Assembly: GCA_937889795.1 (NCBI GenBank) | Contig: CALBZH010000867.1 | Span: forward strand, 1-8,141 | DNA: 8,141 bases | Reading direction: 5' to 3' | Origin: an uncultured Syntrophobacteraceae bacterium | GTDB taxonomy: Bacteria; Desulfobacterota; Syntrophobacteria; Syntrophobacterales; Syntrophobacteraceae | Shown here: piece after piece, positions 6,649-8,141 of the stretch | Numbering within the stretch: the first letter of the stretch is position 1 | Layout of the letters: every line of letters starts with the position of its first letter | The notes under the pieces: generated by a model | What the model saw: only the letters and a program-made list of their open reading frames with translations | Databases searched by the model: none | Told to the model about the DNA's origin: nothing | Made by a program: the position numbers and the translations under genes

Positions 6649-7221
6649 ATGAGTAAACGAAGCAGTTGGACGATCTTTTTACTGATCCTGAGCTTGGTGA
6701 TGGCATCGATTTGCCTTGCTCAGAAGGCCCCAGATGTCCTGCAGCATCCGTCGTGTAAATACTGCGGGATGGACCGCGATCAGTTCGCCCATAGCCGATT
6801 CCTCATTGAATACGATGATGGAAGCACGTTCGCTGCCTGTAGCATCCATTGCGCGGCGGTTGACCTCGCGATGAATATCGACAAAATGCCAAAGTCGATG
6901 AAGGTCGGCGACTACAACACCAAAGGCCTCATCGATGCGGAAGGGGCTGTCTGGGTGCTTGGCGGCAACAAGCCAGGGGTCATGACCAAGCGGGCCAAAT
7001 GGGCCTTTGGAAACAAGGAAGACGCCGAAAAGTATGTCAAGGAAAATGGTGGCGAGGTCGTCACGTTTGAGCGTGCCATGCAAGCCACCTACGAAGACAT
7101 GTACGCCGATACAAAAATGATTCGAGAAAAAAGGAAAGCCAAGCGCACGGGCTCGCAGGCGACCGGGGATCCGCATCAGCATGGTCAAAGCCATCAGCAT
7201 GAGCAGCCGAAGAAGCAATAG
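6649..7221 (+). CDS. NosL-family exported protein, second copy, with histidine-rich tail
   Basis: A 190-residue protein. The N-terminus has two basic residues and a hydrophobic core (about 8-23) ending in C-L-A before Q25, a Sec signal peptide without a clear lipobox. The NosL-like domain carries C36, C39, M41 (CKYCGM), H48, C64 and C68, and the shared block GGNKPGVMTKRAKWAF (105-120). A hand alignment with the copy at 5037-5582 is ungapped over 129 positions with about 71 identities. Unlike that copy it ends in a charged extension with H176, H178, H182 and H184 as two HQH units, a plausible extra site for copper or another soft metal. NosL proteins deliver Cu(I) to nitrous oxide reductase, but no nosZ is visible, so the role here is inferred as periplasmic metal handling. 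Transcription probably starts at the sigma-54-like element at 6502-6518. A strong hairpin follows the stop. Confidence 0.9.
   Translation: MSKRSSWTIFLLILSLVMASICLAQKAPDVLQHPSCKYCGMDRDQFAHSRFLIEYDDGSTFAACSIHCAAVDLAMNIDKMPKSMKVGDYNTKGLIDAEGAVWVLGGNKPGVMTKRAKWAFGNKEDAEKYVKENGGEVVTFERAMQATYEDMYADTKMIREKRKAKRTGSQATGDPHQHGQSHQHEQPKKQ
7174..7209 (+). repeat. Imperfect 18-base tandem duplication encoding the His-rich tail
   Basis: Two adjacent 18-base units (7174-7191 and 7192-7209) each begin with CATCAGCATG and encode HQHGQS and HQHEQP. The arrangement suggests the metal-binding tail grew by in-frame duplication of six codons, followed by divergence of the second half of each unit. Confidence 0.65.
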
Positions 7222-7236
7222 CAGTCTTTCACGTTC

Positions 7237-7258
7237 GGGAGGCCTGATACGGCCTCCC
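7237..7258. terminator. Stem-loop between the convergent second NosL-like gene and the small membrane protein gene
   Basis: GGGAGGCC (7237-7244) pairs with GGCCTCCC (7251-7258) across a six-base loop, 15 bases after the NosL-like stop and about 50 bases from the convergent gene's stop. The stem is strong and position favours a shared terminator, but there is no T-run on either side, so Rho-independent function is not certain. Confidence 0.6.
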
Positions 7259-7308
7259 CGCCCTCGCCCGTTATGCCTTCAGCATCATCCGTCAGCTCCG
7301 ATGCTCAA

Positions 7309-7773
7309 TCACGCGGGGCGTCGTCGCATCCAGACTTCCCAATGATTCAATTTGGGGAAGTAGAGCGCCGCAGCCACAAGGCTCAAGGCTACCATGACGT
7401 AGAACTCTTCCGTGATTCCCGTTGCCAAAAACAGGACAAGACCCATAACGGCTGGGATTTCGGTCATGACCAAACTGACGATTGTCGCCGTACGCAATCG
7501 GCTCAGCCGAGATTCGGTGTCAGAGCCGGCTCCTTTGAGGATCGCGTTGCGCACCAGTCGAATGCCGATGAAAGCGACCAATGCTCCAGCAAGAAACACG
7601 TCCTTCGGCGGCATGGACTGAGGGGCAAAGCCGGTGAACGGGTGATTCTGGTACCGGATGAGCTCGGCGATGCCCAGGTACATGAGGATGCTAACGATCA
7701 TGGCCCAGGCCACGGCAGTCACCGGCCTGATTTCCTTCTTCAAGTCAACAGTGCTTTCCATCGTAGGTCTCAT
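7309..7773 (-). CDS. Small four-helix integral membrane protein of unknown function
   Basis: A 154-residue protein with four predicted membrane helices at about 19-39, 58-78, 95-118 and 121-142, joined by short loops with a basic C-terminus (MRRRPA). I do not recognise a named family. Two helices hold acidic residues (E36 in GIAELIR and E105 in MTEIPAVMGLVLFL). The latter resembles the proton-carrying helix of rotary ATPase c/K subunits (Glu followed by a small-residue G-L-V run), and two hairpins would match the four-helix K-subunit layout; this is only a pattern resemblance. ATG 7773 is preceded by a very strong AGGAGGA, but almost without spacing; ATG 7761 (spacing about 12) is an alternative start giving 150 residues. 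The open frame extends upstream to 7875, but that part reads as non-membrane, low-quality coding sequence. It converges with the second NosL-like gene and diverges from the partial gene at 7992. Confidence 0.75.
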   Translation of the reverse strand: MRPTMESTVDLKKEIRPVTAVAWAMIVSILMYLGIAELIRYQNHPFTGFAPQSMPPKDVFLAGALVAFIGIRLVRNAILKGAGSDTESRLSRLRTATIVSLVMTEIPAVMGLVLFLATGITEEFYVMVALSLVAAALYFPKLNHWEVWMRRRPA

Positions 7774-7891
7774 TCCTCCTTCCACTTCAATGCGTGATGC
7801 TTCGCCAGACGCCCTGTGAGTATGACATGAACAGGGTACCAGGAATTGCGACACGGGAAAAGAGATCGAAGCCATGATAGCGAAAACATGC

Positions 7892-7921
7892 TTGACGGCT
7901 GAAATGAATCTTCCCTATTGT
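7892..7921 (+). promoter_or_regulatory. Possible sigma-70 promoter for the gene at the right end
   Basis: TTGACG (7892-7897) and TATTGT (7916-7921) are separated by 18 bases and point towards the partial gene starting at 7992. The -10 match is moderate, and nothing else supports it. Confidence 0.3.
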
Positions 7922-7934
7922 GGCATTATTCACA
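7919..7934. promoter_or_regulatory. Crp/Fnr-superfamily-like operator
   Basis: TGTGG-CATTAT-TCACA matches nine of ten defined positions of the Crp consensus TGTGA-N6-TCACA. It overlaps the candidate -10 element at 7916-7921 and lies in the 218-base region between divergent genes, a fitting place for an operator. Chance occurrence cannot be excluded. Confidence 0.35.
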
Positions 7935-7991
7935 TAGGTGTGGGGACATTCAGATCGGTGCTCGGAGCTCACTTCGGAAAGAGATGGGTTG

Positions 7992-8096
7992 ATGGGACGG
8001 AAGGCGAAGACCTACGCGGTCGTTCTCGGTCATTGCGGTCCCATATTGATCGCCATGGGATGGTGCCTTCTCGTTCCGCTGGCATTAGTCATCGGG
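7992..8096 (+). CDS. N-terminal fragment of a membrane protein (possibly a TrkH-type transporter), cut by adapter sequence
   Basis: From ATG 7992 the frame encodes 35 residues before genomic sequence ends at 8096: a basic N-terminus (MGRKAKTY) and one hydrophobic helix (about residues 9-34) with the pattern LGHCGPILIAMGWCLLVPL. An initial helix of the form G-x-x-L-x-x-x-G-x-x-x-L-x-P-L is typical of potassium-transporter subunits of the TrkH type, but 35 residues are too few for a firm call. Purine-rich GGAAAGAGA lies about eight bases upstream, and a TTG directly before the ATG could also serve as start. Everything after 8096 in this frame is adapter and must not be translated. Confidence 0.45.
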
Positions 8097-8141
8097 AGAT
8101 CGGAAGAGCGTCGTGTAGGGAAAGAGTGTAGATCTCGGTGG
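8097..8141. other. Illumina sequencing adapter at the contig end (artefact)
   Basis: Starting with AGATCGGAAGAGCGTCGTG at 8097, the last 45 bases match, from memory, the reverse complement of the TruSeq universal (P5) adapter, continuing through the ACACTCTTTCCCTACACGAC portion and the GATCTCGGTGG end. This is untrimmed adapter incorporated by the assembler. Translation in one frame gives the known contaminant peptide EIGRASCRERV. Confidence 0.97.

Noticed and set aside
6679..7218. 179-codon minus-strand open frame
   Set aside because: It mirrors the second NosL-like gene, which has a ribosome site, signal peptide and conserved motifs.
7774..7875. 34-residue N-terminal extension of the small membrane protein
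   Set aside because: It has no hydrophobic or conserved character and the strong AGGAGGA lies inside it, just before ATG 7773.
7874..8131. 85-codon plus-strand open frame at the right end
   Set aside because: Its C-terminus is translated adapter (EIGRASCRERV), and the rest lies in the intergenic region and out of frame with the better membrane-protein start at 7992.
1..8141. CRISPR arrays, tRNA or rRNA genes, insertion sequences, integrases or phage genes
   Set aside because: No spaced direct repeats, RNA gene signatures, transposase motifs or terminal inverted repeats were seen on either strand.

Overview
This window looks like the end of a draft-assembly contig from a GC-rich (roughly 55-60% by eye), Gram-negative-type bacterium. 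The genes encode exported periplasmic proteins, a membrane sensor kinase with a periplasmic domain, and an envelope polysaccharide enzyme. The gene styles (NosL-like proteins with a C-x-x-C-G-M core, a tripartite GH18/deacetylase/glycosyltransferase protein, NarX/NarL-type signalling) would fit Nitrospirota or a deltaproteobacterial lineage, but the sequence alone does not fix the taxon. The last 45 bases (8097-8141) are Illumina adapter, not genome.

Layout. Bases 1-2879 (minus) hold at least 959 codons of one polypeptide: an N-terminal membrane anchor, a GH18-like domain, a NodB polysaccharide deacetylase domain, a second membrane segment and a family 2 glycosyltransferase whose C-terminus lies outside the window. 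It has its own candidate sigma-70 promoter. Bases 3147-4928 (minus) encode a 593-residue NarX-type histidine kinase with a dCache-like periplasmic sensor, HAMP, HisKA_3 and HATPase domains. Its likely partner, a 217-residue NarL/FixJ-type response regulator (5659-6312, minus), is separated from it by a NosL-like gene on the opposite strand (5037-5582). A second NosL-like gene (6649-7221, plus) lies on the other side of the regulator, behind a long leader with a good sigma-54-type promoter match. A small four-helix membrane protein (7309-7773, minus) follows. The first 35 codons of a further membrane protein (from 7992, plus) run into the adapter.

How the genes may work together. Two paralogous exported NosL-family proteins (about 55% identical by hand count over 129 ungapped positions) bracket a split two-component system, and no nosZ or other nos gene is visible. 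The simplest reading is an envelope metal-handling (probably copper) module whose expression or state is linked to the NarX/NarL-like pair. That link rests on gene arrangement only. The polysaccharide enzyme at the left is probably a separate unit. Its GH18 domain has lost the catalytic glutamate, while its deacetylase and the visible part of its transferase look intact.
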